The position numbers were made by a program, and so were the translations under genes. From assembly GCA_001913845.2 (NCBI GenBank), contig MKGP02000003.1:124001-188000 (forward strand): a stretch of 64,000 nt of DNA, written 5' to 3'. This DNA is from Limnothrix sp. CACIAM 69d (GTDB lineage Bacteria; Cyanobacteriota; Cyanobacteriia; CACIAM-69d). Below the pieces are notes generated by a model. The model did not search any database. It was not told the DNA's origin and saw nothing but the letters and a program-made list of their open reading frames with translations. Positions 46,242 to 55,157 of this stretch are shown piece after piece (positions within the stretch are counted from its first letter, which is position 1; the number at the start of each line of letters is the position of its first letter).

Positions 46242-49200
46242 ATGAGAGCCTCCCAGATGTTGACCCCCGCCAATCCGATGGGGCGTGATGGGCAACAGCC
46301 TGCCCCATCCCACACCGATTCCGAAGCCAGTGCGCAGGAACCGCCACCTCGCCAGGGTTCCCTAGAAAATGCGGAGGATACGGTGGAGCCAGTGGGCGGC
46401 CGATCGCCCGAGCCATTTTGCGACCCATCCTTCGGCCGATCGCCCTTGGGGCCCAATTCTCGCAGCGTTTCCCCGTCTGGTTCAGCACCACCATTGCCGC
46501 CATTACCCCCCAGCCCATCGGCCCGACGCGGATTTGGGCAGCTTTGGCCCGAGCGACTTTGCTGGCTGAACCGTTGGCTGAGTTCGCTGGTTCAACGAGT
46601 GACGATCAACGGAGGAGTTGGGGTGATTCGCGGCGCTTGTCATAGTCTCTGTTGCCAAACCATGGGCCAACCCTATGTGCGGCGGGCCCGATCGATCCGT
46701 CAGCGGGTGCAGACCATCCTGCTAGGGATTTTGGGGGCGGTTATTCTGACGGCCACCATGAGCCAGCCTTGGTTAAATCAACCGCGCTACGGCATTGGTT
46801 CGATCGCCCCGCAAGATATCGTTGCGCCCTACGATGCCCAAGTGGTGGATCAAGTCACCACGCGCAGCCGTCGAGAGGCAGCCCGCAACGGCATTGTGCC
46901 TGCCTTGAAAATGGACTCCGATGCCACCCAACAGTTGGCGGCCGAGTTGCAACGTCGGCTGGAACGGAGTGATGAACTGCGTCAGGTGGCTGGCCAGTTT
47001 CCCTATTGGCCGTCGGCAGACCTGTCCACTGACTTGCAACAAATTGCGCGATCGCTCAATGAAGCGGACTGGCAACAGGTGCTCCAGGCCCTGGGGCAAA
47101 CGTCACCCCACCCCACTCCCCGGCCCACGGGGCGATCGGATGGGTTTGACCCCCTCAAGCCCTCCCTGGCCTCCAGCAAAGTCCTGCCCATTTCAGCAGA
47201 ACACCCCCTGGTGGTTGCCCTCAAAACCTACCGAATTCAGACCGGTGAAACGGCACTGAGGCAAGTGATCAGCGCCCTTGAAAAGGCCCGCGAACGCTAC
47301 GCCATGGCCCAAACCGTGATGCAAGACTTTGGGCAACAGGACTATACGGTGGATCTGTTCACCCTGACCGATACCCAATGGCAGACCACCCGTGCCAAAA
47401 CCTTGGTGGCCCTCGAAAACCTGTTGGTGCAGGGCCTCGCGCCCGGTCTACCGCCGGAACTCGTTGAACGGGCGGTGCAACTCCATGTGGCGCTGGTGGT
47501 TCCCCTGGAAGGCCGGGCCCTGGCTCAGCAGCTTTTGCTGGGCACGATCGATCGCCCCACCCTCGCAGAAGATCCAGACCGCACCCGCCGCTTGGCTGAA
47601 CAGGCGGCGGAAGATGTGCCCCTTTCGATCGTGTCGCGGCGTATGGGCGAAACCATTGTTCGTCAGGGTGAACGCATTGATGCGGGCCAATTTGCCCTGC
47701 TCGATCGCTATGGACTCAGCTCTCGGAACGTGAACTGGGGGGCAATTCTGCGGCTGTTCCTGTTGGTCTCGGGGGCGATCGTCGCCTTTTGGCAAATTGA
47801 GCGCCGAGTTTATCACCGACTGCGCCAGCGAGACTGCTTCCTGTTGCTGCTGCTGGCCACCAGCACCCCCCTGTTGATCAGCATGGGAGCCACCTGGCCT
47901 TGGGCCAGCCCCACCATGCTGGCCAATCTGTCTGCCATTGGCCTGCTCAGTGGCAGTTTTTACGGCTCCTTGGTAGGCATGTCTTTAGTGGGGCTGTTGG
48001 CGCTGCTGTTGCCTCCCGGTTTGGAGGTGAGTTGGGTTGATGCCTTGATCGTGGCGGCGGGAGGCTTGGTGGCTGCGGCCTGGGCCGGACGGGCCCGATC
48101 GCGCGAAGACCTGGCCCTGTTGGGTGGTGGCGTGGCGATCGCCCAAGGGGGGCTATACCTGGTCATGAACCTGATCAACAGCGCCGCTGCCGAATTTGTT
48201 TGGTTGACGGTGCTTGGTTCAGCGGCCCTATGTGGGTTTGCGGGGCTGATTTGGGTGATCATTGCCATTGGCCTCAGTCCCTACCTGGAACACCTGTTTG
48301 ATTTGGTCACCCCGATTCGCCTGGCGGAGTTGGCGAATCCCAATCGCCCCTTGCTGAAGCAACTGGCGGCGGAAGCCCCGGGCACGTTTCAGCACACCCT
48401 GTTTGTGGCAAGTTTGGCGGAGGCGGCGGCTCGATCGCTCGGCTGCAATGTGGAACTGGTGCGGGCCGGCACGCTCTATCACGACATCGGCAAGCTCCAT
48501 AACCCCCGCGCCTTCATCGAAAACCAAATGGGCGGCCCCAATCTGCATGATGAACTGGCGGATCCTTGGCTGAGTACGGAAATTGTCCGCAAGCATGTGA
48601 GCGAAGGCTTGGTGATGGCGCGGCGGGCCCGGTTGCCCAAGGCCATCCAAGCTTTCATTCCGGAACACCAAGGCACGATGCTGATTGCCTATTTCTATTA
48701 CCAAGCTAAGCAGCAACAGGAACAGCGCGAGCAGCGGGCCAAGGTGGCCAATTTCGGATTAGAGCAAACTCCTGTGGAGCGATCGAGTCGATTCGATCGT
48801 CTAGATCAAGCAGGTCGAGCAGGTCAAGTCAATCCAGCCCATCAACCCGATCGCGCCACAACCACCCTCGAAACAACCCAACAGGACAAGGCCTCCCCAG
48901 GGCGATCGCCCTACCAAGCTTGCAACTTAGATCAGCGTCCGGTGCTGGAAAGTCATTTTCGATATCCGGGCCCCATTCCCCAATCGCGGGAAACAGGAAT
49001 TGTCATGCTGGCGGACTCCTGCGAAGCGGCCCTGCGATCGCTGGAAAATGCCACCTATGAAGAAGCCTTGGCACTGGTGAATCGGATGTTGCGGGCCCGC
49101 TGGCAAGACAATCAGCTCGTTTGCTCGGGTCTGAGTCGGGAAGACCTGCGGGTGATTGCGGAAGTGTTCGTTACGGTTTGGCAGCAGTTTAACCACAAAC

Positions 49201-49280
49201 GAATTGCCTATCCCAAGGCCGCTTTAAACGTGCCCGATCGCCCAGCGGCAGAACCGGCGGCCAACTCCTGTGCCAAATAA
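46242..49280 (+). CDS. 7TM-HD (PgpH-like) phosphohydrolase, probable c-di-AMP phosphodiesterase
   Basis: 1012 aa. The ATG at 46242 follows AGGGG with a four-base gap. In order: a Pro/Ser-rich cytoplasmic N-terminal extension of about 140 residues absent from typical PgpH; TM1 (about 150-172, VQTILLGILGAVILTAT); the extracytoplasmic 7TMR-HDED region to about 495; a block of about six TM helices (500-695); and a cytoplasmic HD domain. The HD domain has FQHTLFVASL, GTLYHDIGKLHNP (His747-Asp748), RKHVSEG and PEHQGT, then FRYPGPIPQSRETGIVMLADS. About 75 residues of low-complexity sequence separate the EHQG helix from the FRYPGP segment, longer than usual. The family hydrolyses c-di-AMP. A GGDEF-EAL gene follows 98 bp downstream. 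Confidence 0.92.
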   Translation: MRASQMLTPANPMGRDGQQPAPSHTDSEASAQEPPPRQGSLENAEDTVEPVGGRSPEPFCDPSFGRSPLGPNSRSVSPSGSAPPLPPLPPSPSARRGFGQLWPERLCWLNRWLSSLVQRVTINGGVGVIRGACHSLCCQTMGQPYVRRARSIRQRVQTILLGILGAVILTATMSQPWLNQPRYGIGSIAPQDIVAPYDAQVVDQVTTRSRREAARNGIVPALKMDSDATQQLAAELQRRLERSDELRQVAGQFPYWPSADLSTDLQQIARSLNEADWQQVLQALGQTSPHPTPRPTGRSDGFDPLKPSLASSKVLPISAEHPLVVALKTYRIQTGETALRQVISALEKARERYAMAQTVMQDFGQQDYTVDLFTLTDTQWQTTRAKTLVALENLLVQGLAPGLPPELVERAVQLHVALVVPLEGRALAQQLLLGTIDRPTLAEDPDRTRRLAEQAAEDVPLSIVSRRMGETIVRQGERIDAGQFALLDRYGLSSRNVNWGAILRLFLLVSGAIVAFWQIERRVYHRLRQRDCFLLLLLATSTPLLISMGATWPWASPTMLANLSAIGLLSGSFYGSLVGMSLVGLLALLLPPGLEVSWVDALIVAAGGLVAAAWAGRARSREDLALLGGGVAIAQGGLYLVMNLINSAAAEFVWLTVLGSAALCGFAGLIWVIIAIGLSPYLEHLFDLVTPIRLAELANPNRPLLKQLAAEAPGTFQHTLFVASLAEAAARSLGCNVELVRAGTLYHDIGKLHNPRAFIENQMGGPNLHDELADPWLSTEIVRKHVSEGLVMARRARLPKAIQAFIPEHQGTMLIAYFYYQAKQQQEQREQRAKVANFGLEQTPVERSSRFDRLDQAGRAGQVNPAHQPDRATTTLETTQQDKASPGRSPYQACNLDQRPVLESHFRYPGPIPQSRETGIVMLADSCEAALRSLENATYEEALALVNRMLRARWQDNQLVCSGLSREDLRVIAEVFVTVWQQFNHKRIAYPKAALNVPDRPAAEPAANSCAK

Positions 49281-49378
49281 TGCAACTCCAAAATGCAGAA
49301 TTGATTCAACCACCGAACTATCGGGATTGGCTCGCCTGTTTGCAAGAATGTCAGTAAACCACAGCAAATTAATCACTG

Positions 49379-52270
49379 TTGATTAACCCCAAGGCGATCT
49401 CAACATTCGGACTTCGCGCGCGATCGGTTCCCCTACGGTGGCTGCTGGTGATGCCGGTGGCGATCCAGTTGGTGGGGGCGATTGGGCTAACCAGTTGGCT
49501 CGCCTGGCGACATGCCAACCACCTGCTAACCGCCAACAGCACCCGCCTGCGCCAGGAAACCAGCCTGCGAATTGGGCAATTTTTGCAGGGCAGTTTGCAA
49601 GCACCGGTTCAGGTGGTGCAACTGATGGCCCAGGATTCGGAAACGGGGCGGGTGAATTTTTTGGATCCGAGCGATCGGGAACAGCGCCTGATTGAATATT
49701 TCCAAATCTTCAAGGGCACGGTGGACAACGTGGCCTATGGCGGCCAGGATGGGGAATTTGCCGCCGTGCAGTTCACCGACGATCGCAGCGCTCGCCAATT
49801 GCAGGTGGCCGGGCAAGCCACGGACGGCAAAATGCTGGGGTTTGATTTAGACCAGAACCGCAAGCTGACCTCCGTGGCCGAAGTTTTTGATCCACGTCGT
49901 CGAAGTTGGTACAGCAACACCTTCAAGGCCGAGCATTTGGTTTGGAATTCGGTTTTTCAGCTCCACAGCAACCCGCAAATTTTGGCGCTGCCGGTGAGCC
50001 AGCCCGTGCGCGATCGCAATGGGCGAGTGATTGGGGTGGTCACGTCGCGGCTGTATCTATCGGCGGTGAGCCGGTTTCTGAAAACCCTGCCGATCGGGCG
50101 ATCGGGCTTGGCCTTCGTGATGGAAACCGATGGGCAGCTAATCGCCACCTCCACCGACACGCCGTTGGTTTGGCCCAACCAACCCCAACCCAGCCGCATC
50201 AAGGCCGATCAATCCCTGCATCCGGTGATTCGAGCCACGGCCCAACATCTAGCGGCCGATCGCATCATCACCACCCCAACGAATCCCACAGCCCCGCCAG
50301 CCGGAGTTCAACCCCCCGCCGCTGCCAATCCCCAGTCCTTTACCCTGACCGTGAACCATCGCGCCTATTTGGGCCAGGCCACTCGGTTCCAAAACGCGAT
50401 CGGTCTGCAATGGTGGGTGGTGATTGTGGTGCCGGAAAGTGATTTTTACGCCCCGATCGCCGCTCAGTTGCAAACAACCGTGGTGGCTTGTTTGGTGATG
50501 TTGCTGGTGGTGGCGGCGGTGGGGGGATGGCTGACCCAATGGCTGACTCGGCCGCTTCAGCACCTGGTTTTGGCGGCGGAGAGTTTGGCCAAGGGTAACT
50601 GGCTCGATCGCACACCTCGATCGCCCATTGTTGAGATCGATCGCCTGGCCAGCACCTTCAACGCCATGACGGAGCAGCTCGCCCAATCTTTTCAAACCCT
50701 GGCCCACCAAGCCGCCCACGATCCGCTCACGGATTTGCCCAATCGCCACACCCTGCTGCAATCCATTGACCATCGCCTAGAGCAAATGGAGCAGCAAATA
50801 GAACAGCAAATGGCGCAAAACATGACCCACCCCATGGGCCCACCGGGGGAACCGCCACTGGCAACCAGCCTTAACCATCAGCCCTGGCCAGGGTTAATTG
50901 ATGCCGGGCCCGGTCACTATAGCGCCATCCTGCATTTGGACTTGGATGATTTCAAGCTGGTGAACGATTCCTTGGGCCATTGGGTGGGCGATCAGTTGCT
51001 GACCCTACTGGCCCAGCGGCTGCAAGCCCACTTACAACCCAATGAGGTGCTGGCTCGGTTTGGGGGCGATGAATTTACGCTGTTTCTGGAAGGATTGGCC
51101 AGCTATGACCAAGGGGTCGATCGCGCCATTCAACTGCAAACCCTGATTGCCCAACCCTTTGACCTGGGGAGTTTGGAAATTTTTGCGCGTGTCAGCATCG
51201 GCATCACCTGGGTGAATCCTCAGTTGGATGCGGAAACCCTGCTGCGTCAGGCAGAAATTGCCCTTTATGCGGCTAAACAGCGGGGCAAAGGCACTTGCGT
51301 AGTCTTCCGGCGGGAAATGCATTCCCAGGTGCTCAGTCGGTTCCAGATGGCTTCGGATTTGCAGTGGGCACTGTCTCGGCGGGAACTGGTGCTGCACTAT
51401 CAACCGGTGGTGGCGTTGGAGACCCAAGCAATCCAGGGATTTGAGGCCCTGATGCGCTGGCACCATCCCCAACGTGGATCGATCGCTCCCACGGAGTTCA
51501 TCCCGATCGCGGAAGAAACCGGCATCATTGTGGAGTTGGGGCTGTGGGCCCTGCGGGAAGCCTGCCAGCAACTACAGCATTGGCGATCGGCCTATCCCTG
51601 GTGTCAAGAGTTGCCCATTTCCGTCAACTGCTCCATTCGTCAACTGACGGGGGCGGACTTTGTGGGGCAAGTGGAGGCGATTTTGCAAGAAACGGGGCTG
51701 CCGCCACATCTCCTGGCCTTGGAAATTACGGAAAGCCTGTTGATGCACCTGTCGCCGGAGTTGCGGGCCACGCTCGATCGCCTGGCGATCCTGGGGGTGC
51801 GCTGGGTGATTGATGACTTTGGCACGGGTTACTCTTCCCTTAGCTATTTGCACCAATTGCCGCTGTCGGGGCTGAAGATTGATCAGTCATTTATCCATAA
51901 CCTCGATCGCCAAGAACGACCTCGGGCGATCGTGGCCGCCATTTTGAACCTGGCCGAGCAGTTAGAGTTAACCGTCACCGCCGAAGGAGCCGAAACCATC
52001 TCCAGCATCAGCACCTTGCAAGGGTTGGGCTGTCGGCAAGTGCAAGGGTTCTTTTTCTGTCCCGCCAGCACTCCCCGCACCTTGGAAGCTTGGATGACGA
52101 ATTGGCAAAGGCGAGTGCGACCGCCCCGGCCGCGATTGACCATTGTTCGATCGCCCCAGGAGCGATCGGCTCCGGCCACCAACCGCGCCCTGATTGACAC
52201 CATCGATCGCACCCTAAACTACGCCGCCGAACGCCTTGATCCCCAGGAATTGGATCCCCAAAACCCCTGA
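49379..52270 (+). CDS. Membrane dCache-HAMP-GGDEF-EAL bifunctional c-di-GMP enzyme
   Basis: 963 aa from a TTG start; the first ATG in frame is inside TM1, so a non-ATG start is needed. TM1 about 21-44; dCache sensor 50-360 (FDPRRRSWYSNTF); TM2 365-388; HAMP 390-445; GGDEF (450-610) with intact GGDEF at 562-566 but no RxxD inhibitory site; EAL (640-885) with EALMRW (689), SVNCS, EITES, DDFGTGYSSL, KIDQSF and AEGAET, all the expected catalytic residues. Both activities look possible. An insertion of about 45 Gln/Met/Pro-rich residues splits the GGDEF domain between its first helix and the LHLDLDDFK strand. Confidence 0.93.
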   Translation: MINPKAISTFGLRARSVPLRWLLVMPVAIQLVGAIGLTSWLAWRHANHLLTANSTRLRQETSLRIGQFLQGSLQAPVQVVQLMAQDSETGRVNFLDPSDREQRLIEYFQIFKGTVDNVAYGGQDGEFAAVQFTDDRSARQLQVAGQATDGKMLGFDLDQNRKLTSVAEVFDPRRRSWYSNTFKAEHLVWNSVFQLHSNPQILALPVSQPVRDRNGRVIGVVTSRLYLSAVSRFLKTLPIGRSGLAFVMETDGQLIATSTDTPLVWPNQPQPSRIKADQSLHPVIRATAQHLAADRIITTPTNPTAPPAGVQPPAAANPQSFTLTVNHRAYLGQATRFQNAIGLQWWVVIVVPESDFYAPIAAQLQTTVVACLVMLLVVAAVGGWLTQWLTRPLQHLVLAAESLAKGNWLDRTPRSPIVEIDRLASTFNAMTEQLAQSFQTLAHQAAHDPLTDLPNRHTLLQSIDHRLEQMEQQIEQQMAQNMTHPMGPPGEPPLATSLNHQPWPGLIDAGPGHYSAILHLDLDDFKLVNDSLGHWVGDQLLTLLAQRLQAHLQPNEVLARFGGDEFTLFLEGLASYDQGVDRAIQLQTLIAQPFDLGSLEIFARVSIGITWVNPQLDAETLLRQAEIALYAAKQRGKGTCVVFRREMHSQVLSRFQMASDLQWALSRRELVLHYQPVVALETQAIQGFEALMRWHHPQRGSIAPTEFIPIAEETGIIVELGLWALREACQQLQHWRSAYPWCQELPISVNCSIRQLTGADFVGQVEAILQETGLPPHLLALEITESLLMHLSPELRATLDRLAILGVRWVIDDFGTGYSSLSYLHQLPLSGLKIDQSFIHNLDRQERPRAIVAAILNLAEQLELTVTAEGAETISSISTLQGLGCRQVQGFFFCPASTPRTLEAWMTNWQRRVRPPRPRLTIVRSPQERSAPATNRALIDTIDRTLNYAAERLDPQELDPQNP

Positions 52271-52293
52271 GCAGGGGCCGGAGCGATTCATGC

Positions 52294-53211
52294 CTAGGCG
52301 ACCACCCCCCCAGTATTCAGACCCACAATTCTGATCTGATCCGGACTGACACCGCGCACTAGCCCCAGAGCCTGGCCCGTGCTGCTATCCGTAATCAGCG
52401 TGGCCGCGATCGCCTCCACCCGAAAATCCGCCGTCCGAATCATCGATCCCGGCGGAAACGGCCCCTCCGGCGCATAGTCGCGCGCATCGCCAATCACCAA
52501 GTAGCGCTGGCTGAGGCGCACATTGGCCGGCAACACGCCATCCGCCAACTGGATTCGATCGCCCTCGGCCGCGTTGTAATCCAGGATGATATCCACCACC
52601 AGCTCATCCACATTGAAAATTGGGTCGGTGGTACGAGGTTGATCACTCCCGATCGTGCTGTTGGCCGGGGCATCGCCCGGCCGCAGGATGAAGGTATCCG
52701 CGCCGCGACCTCCCCAGAGCCGATCGCGCCCCAAGTCTCCCGCGAGGGTATCGTTGCCGGCCTCACCGGTCAGGATATCGGCCCCCTGACCACCCAGCAG
52801 CAGATCATCCCCTTCACCGCCATAGAGATAGTCGGCTTGTAAATTGCCAAATAGGGTATCGTTGCCGGCCCCGCCGCTGAGGTAATCCATCCCTCGTCCA
52901 CCAATCAGGCGATCGGCCCCGCCGTTCCCTTCCAGGTAGTCGCCGCCCCCGTTGCCATAGATGATGTCTGCGGCCTCGCTGCCCTGCACCAAATCATCAC
53001 CATTCAGGGCCCGCACGCCCCCTGGATAGGCCGTCAGCAGGGACGGAATCCGCACCCGATCGCCCTGTTGCCCATGGGCACTCAGATCAAAAAAACGCGG
53101 CCGGGTTCCATCGTCGGGCGACAGCGGATCGCGAATCAGGCGAGTATCCGGTAATCCATCGGCAGCAAACAGACTAAAGAAACTGCCGAATTCGTAATCA
53201 TTGTCGGCCAT
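52294..53211 (-). CDS. RTX (hemolysin-type calcium-binding) repeat protein
   Basis: 305 aa from the ATG at 53211; an upstream ATG (53361) would add 50 Pro/Leu-rich residues that look non-native. Residues about 62-190 contain roughly nine GGxGxDxxx nonapeptides (GGGDYLEGN, GGAGNDTLF, GGEGDDLLL, GGRGADTFIL). The C-terminal part (VDIILDYNAAEGDRIQLAD) is the module often following RTX repeats. It resembles the RTX protein at 24105-24830 in layout, including a TAYPGGVRALNGDD segment comparable to TTPAGVRGLGGDD there. No type I secretion gene is nearby. Confidence 0.87.
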   Translation of the reverse strand: MADNDYEFGSFFSLFAADGLPDTRLIRDPLSPDDGTRPRFFDLSAHGQQGDRVRIPSLLTAYPGGVRALNGDDLVQGSEAADIIYGNGGGDYLEGNGGADRLIGGRGMDYLSGGAGNDTLFGNLQADYLYGGEGDDLLLGGQGADILTGEAGNDTLAGDLGRDRLWGGRGADTFILRPGDAPANSTIGSDQPRTTDPIFNVDELVVDIILDYNAAEGDRIQLADGVLPANVRLSQRYLVIGDARDYAPEGPFPPGSMIRTADFRVEAIAATLITDSSTGQALGLVRGVSPDQIRIVGLNTGGVVA

Positions 53212-53242
53212 GGTCAATGGGGACAAATTCAATGGGGACAAA

Positions 53243-53827
53243 TTAAAGGCGCAACAAATCCGCACCGCTGCCGGGTCGAGGCTGCACCGGAGTGGGACGC
53301 GGGGTATTGGTGGGGCCGGGGGTAGCGGTGGGTAGCTCACCCCGATTGCCGTTGGGGTCAAACAAAATCACCAGGGTGTTCACCAACCGATCGCGCTGGG
53401 CCCGGTTCAAGCGTCGAACGGCCGCCTGGTCTCCATCTAAGGGATTTTCCGTGAGGCGTTCATTGCCGGGATAGCTGGTTTCGGGAATGTATTGATGCAG
53501 ACCCAAATAGTCCGCGAGGGTCAGTTTCCAATCCAATCGCGAAAAGGGCGATCGCCCCACTTGATAAACGTGGTAGCGAATCATGCGGGCTAATAAGCTA
53601 CTGCCACGATCGACCTCTCGGGACTCGCGGTTGATGTAGTGATCTTCCCGGGGAATATCCGGCAGCACCTGATAAACCTGCCGCCAAACATCATTGGTGG
53701 AAGGAGGCAGTTGGGCGATCGCGGGGCCTCGAAGCATCAGGGCGATCGCCAAACCCAGGGCCACCCAAACGGCCCACCAGCCGGGCCAACGCCCCGATCG
53801 CCGCCCATTTCTGCTCAACAGATTCAT
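53243..53827 (-). CDS. Secreted protein of unknown function
   Basis: 194 aa from the ATG at 53827 (an upstream ATG at 53881 precedes the signal peptide by 18 residues). Basic n-region, hydrophobic core WWAVWVALGLAIALML and a likely cleavage after AIA make a signal peptide. The mature part has a conserved-looking helical core (DVWRQVYQVLPDIPREDHY, LARMIRYHVYQVGRSPFSRLDWKLTLADYL split by loops) and a Thr/Pro-rich tail (PTNTPRPTPVQPRPG). No catalytic motif recognised. It ends 31 bp before the RTX start, on the same strand. Confidence 0.7.
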   Translation of the reverse strand: MNLLSRNGRRSGRWPGWWAVWVALGLAIALMLRGPAIAQLPPSTNDVWRQVYQVLPDIPREDHYINRESREVDRGSSLLARMIRYHVYQVGRSPFSRLDWKLTLADYLGLHQYIPETSYPGNERLTENPLDGDQAAVRRLNRAQRDRLVNTLVILFDPNGNRGELPTATPGPTNTPRPTPVQPRPGSGADLLRL

Positions 53828-53995
53828 ACACTGCCGTGCTCGCTCTATGATTCCGATCCTGGTCGATCCGGGCGGTCGCAATGACCGCGCTCCGGACGGG
53901 CGGGCTGAACCCTAAATTAACGCTCACAAATAACGTTCAGAACGGAACCAACGTTCAGAAGCGCCATGAGGAGACTGACGAAACTGAGAAACAAA

Positions 53996-54226
53996 CTAAG
54001 AAACAATGATGTCCGGCTGGGTCAGCTCATCGGACATTTCAATGATGGCGCGAATGACCGGCTTCATGGCAGATTCTTCGCCCGTGTCAAATTCTTCGTA
54101 GCGGCGACGCTTCGCCCGGTTGGCCACCTGCACCGTGATTTTGTAGCGATTGGACGATTCGGAAATCAGCGAGGCAGCACGATACATCAAATCCGACGTG
54201 TCAAAGGGCTTGTCGAGTTTAGACAT
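53996..54226 (-). CDS. rpoZ: DNA-directed RNA polymerase subunit omega
   Basis: 76 aa, the short cyanobacterial form. Helix 1 [20 protein letters not shown] followed by [16 protein letters not shown] is the conserved RpoZ segment that chaperones the beta-prime subunit. The acidic GEES loop and [15 protein letters not shown] helix complete the fold. Single gene. Confidence 0.92.
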   Translation of the reverse strand: MSKLDKPFDTSDLMYRAASLISESSNRYKITVQVANRAKRRRYEEFDTGEESAMKPVIRAIIEMSDELTQPDIIVS

Positions 54227-54470
54227 GGTTGGCTAGTGAATGGGGCAAATTCAACGAGACGAGGTGGCTGTGGGCTGCGGAAGGAGCAGGGCCGTTGGCA
54301 ACGGGCCCAACAGGAGCCGCTCAACCGTGGTTGCAGGCAATCGCTACAAAATCACGGAGCGGCCGATCGCCTGTACCCAGCCTGTTTAGATTACCAGTTC
54401 CCGGGAGGGCGATCGGGGATGGGGCCAGGTGGGCCAGTGAGCCGGCCCAACTCCGGCTCCATCCATGGCC

Positions 54471-55127
54471 CTATGGCTCCACCCGCACGGGCATCCCCTC
54501 CGTGACCCGATCGAATAAATCCACAATGTCTTCGTTGCGCATCCGCACACAACCGTGGGAAACCGCTTGACCAATTAGCTCGGGGTTAGGTGTGCCATGG
54601 AAGCCGATCGAATTGTCACCATTGGTCCAAAACCCAATCCAACGAACTCCCAAAGGATTATCTCTTCCCGCCGGGACGATCGTGCCATTGAAGGGATGCT
54701 GCCAAACGGGATCCACTGTTTTTTGGATGACCTGAAAATGGCCCGTGGGCGTTTCCCAACCATCCCGCCCGATCGCCACGGGATAGCTACGCACCATCAC
54801 CGTGCCGCGATAGAGATAAACTCGCCGCTCCCCCAGCCGTAACACCAGGGCACTGGAAACGACTGGGACATGGGCTTGGTATTGGCCCAAGCCGGGCAAC
54901 GGCGGTTGGGCCGTTTGCACGATCGGGGGCCACAGGCCTGGCTGCTTCAAGGGCGACTCATGGGCGGCTGGGTTAACGGCCTGGACGGGGCGGGGTTGCG
55001 GATTGGGGGATGGTTGGGGCCCCTCTGCCCAGGCCGGGCCCCCGGACAGTAAGCCCAGACCCAGGATCGCCAGAAGGGGCAAGGGGCGAGAGGAGTCCCC
55101 AAAATGCGGCGGTTGCTGGAACTGCAT
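54471..55127 (-). CDS. L,D-transpeptidase (YkuD/ErfK type)
   Basis: 218-aa periplasmic enzyme making 3-3 cross-links in peptidoglycan or attaching proteins to it. Signal peptide in the first 35 residues; a Pro/Gln-rich linker; then the YkuD domain (about 90-218) starting at LVLRLGERRVYLYRG. Catalytic motif IGFHGTPNPELIG then SHGCVRMRN, with nucleophile Cys193 and His191. The paralogous gene follows 30 bp upstream, so the two likely form one transcript. Confidence 0.92.
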   Translation of the reverse strand: MQFQQPPHFGDSSRPLPLLAILGLGLLSGGPAWAEGPQPSPNPQPRPVQAVNPAAHESPLKQPGLWPPIVQTAQPPLPGLGQYQAHVPVVSSALVLRLGERRVYLYRGTVMVRSYPVAIGRDGWETPTGHFQVIQKTVDPVWQHPFNGTIVPAGRDNPLGVRWIGFWTNGDNSIGFHGTPNPELIGQAVSHGCVRMRNEDIVDLFDRVTEGMPVRVEP

Positions 55128-55157
55128 AGGTTGGGTGTAGATTCAAGGCAGACGATC

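Noticed and set aside
45568-46245. 225-codon plus-strand frame
   Set aside because: Overlaps the ADP-ribosylglycohydrolase-like gene in another phase and continues through intergenic sequence without domain support.
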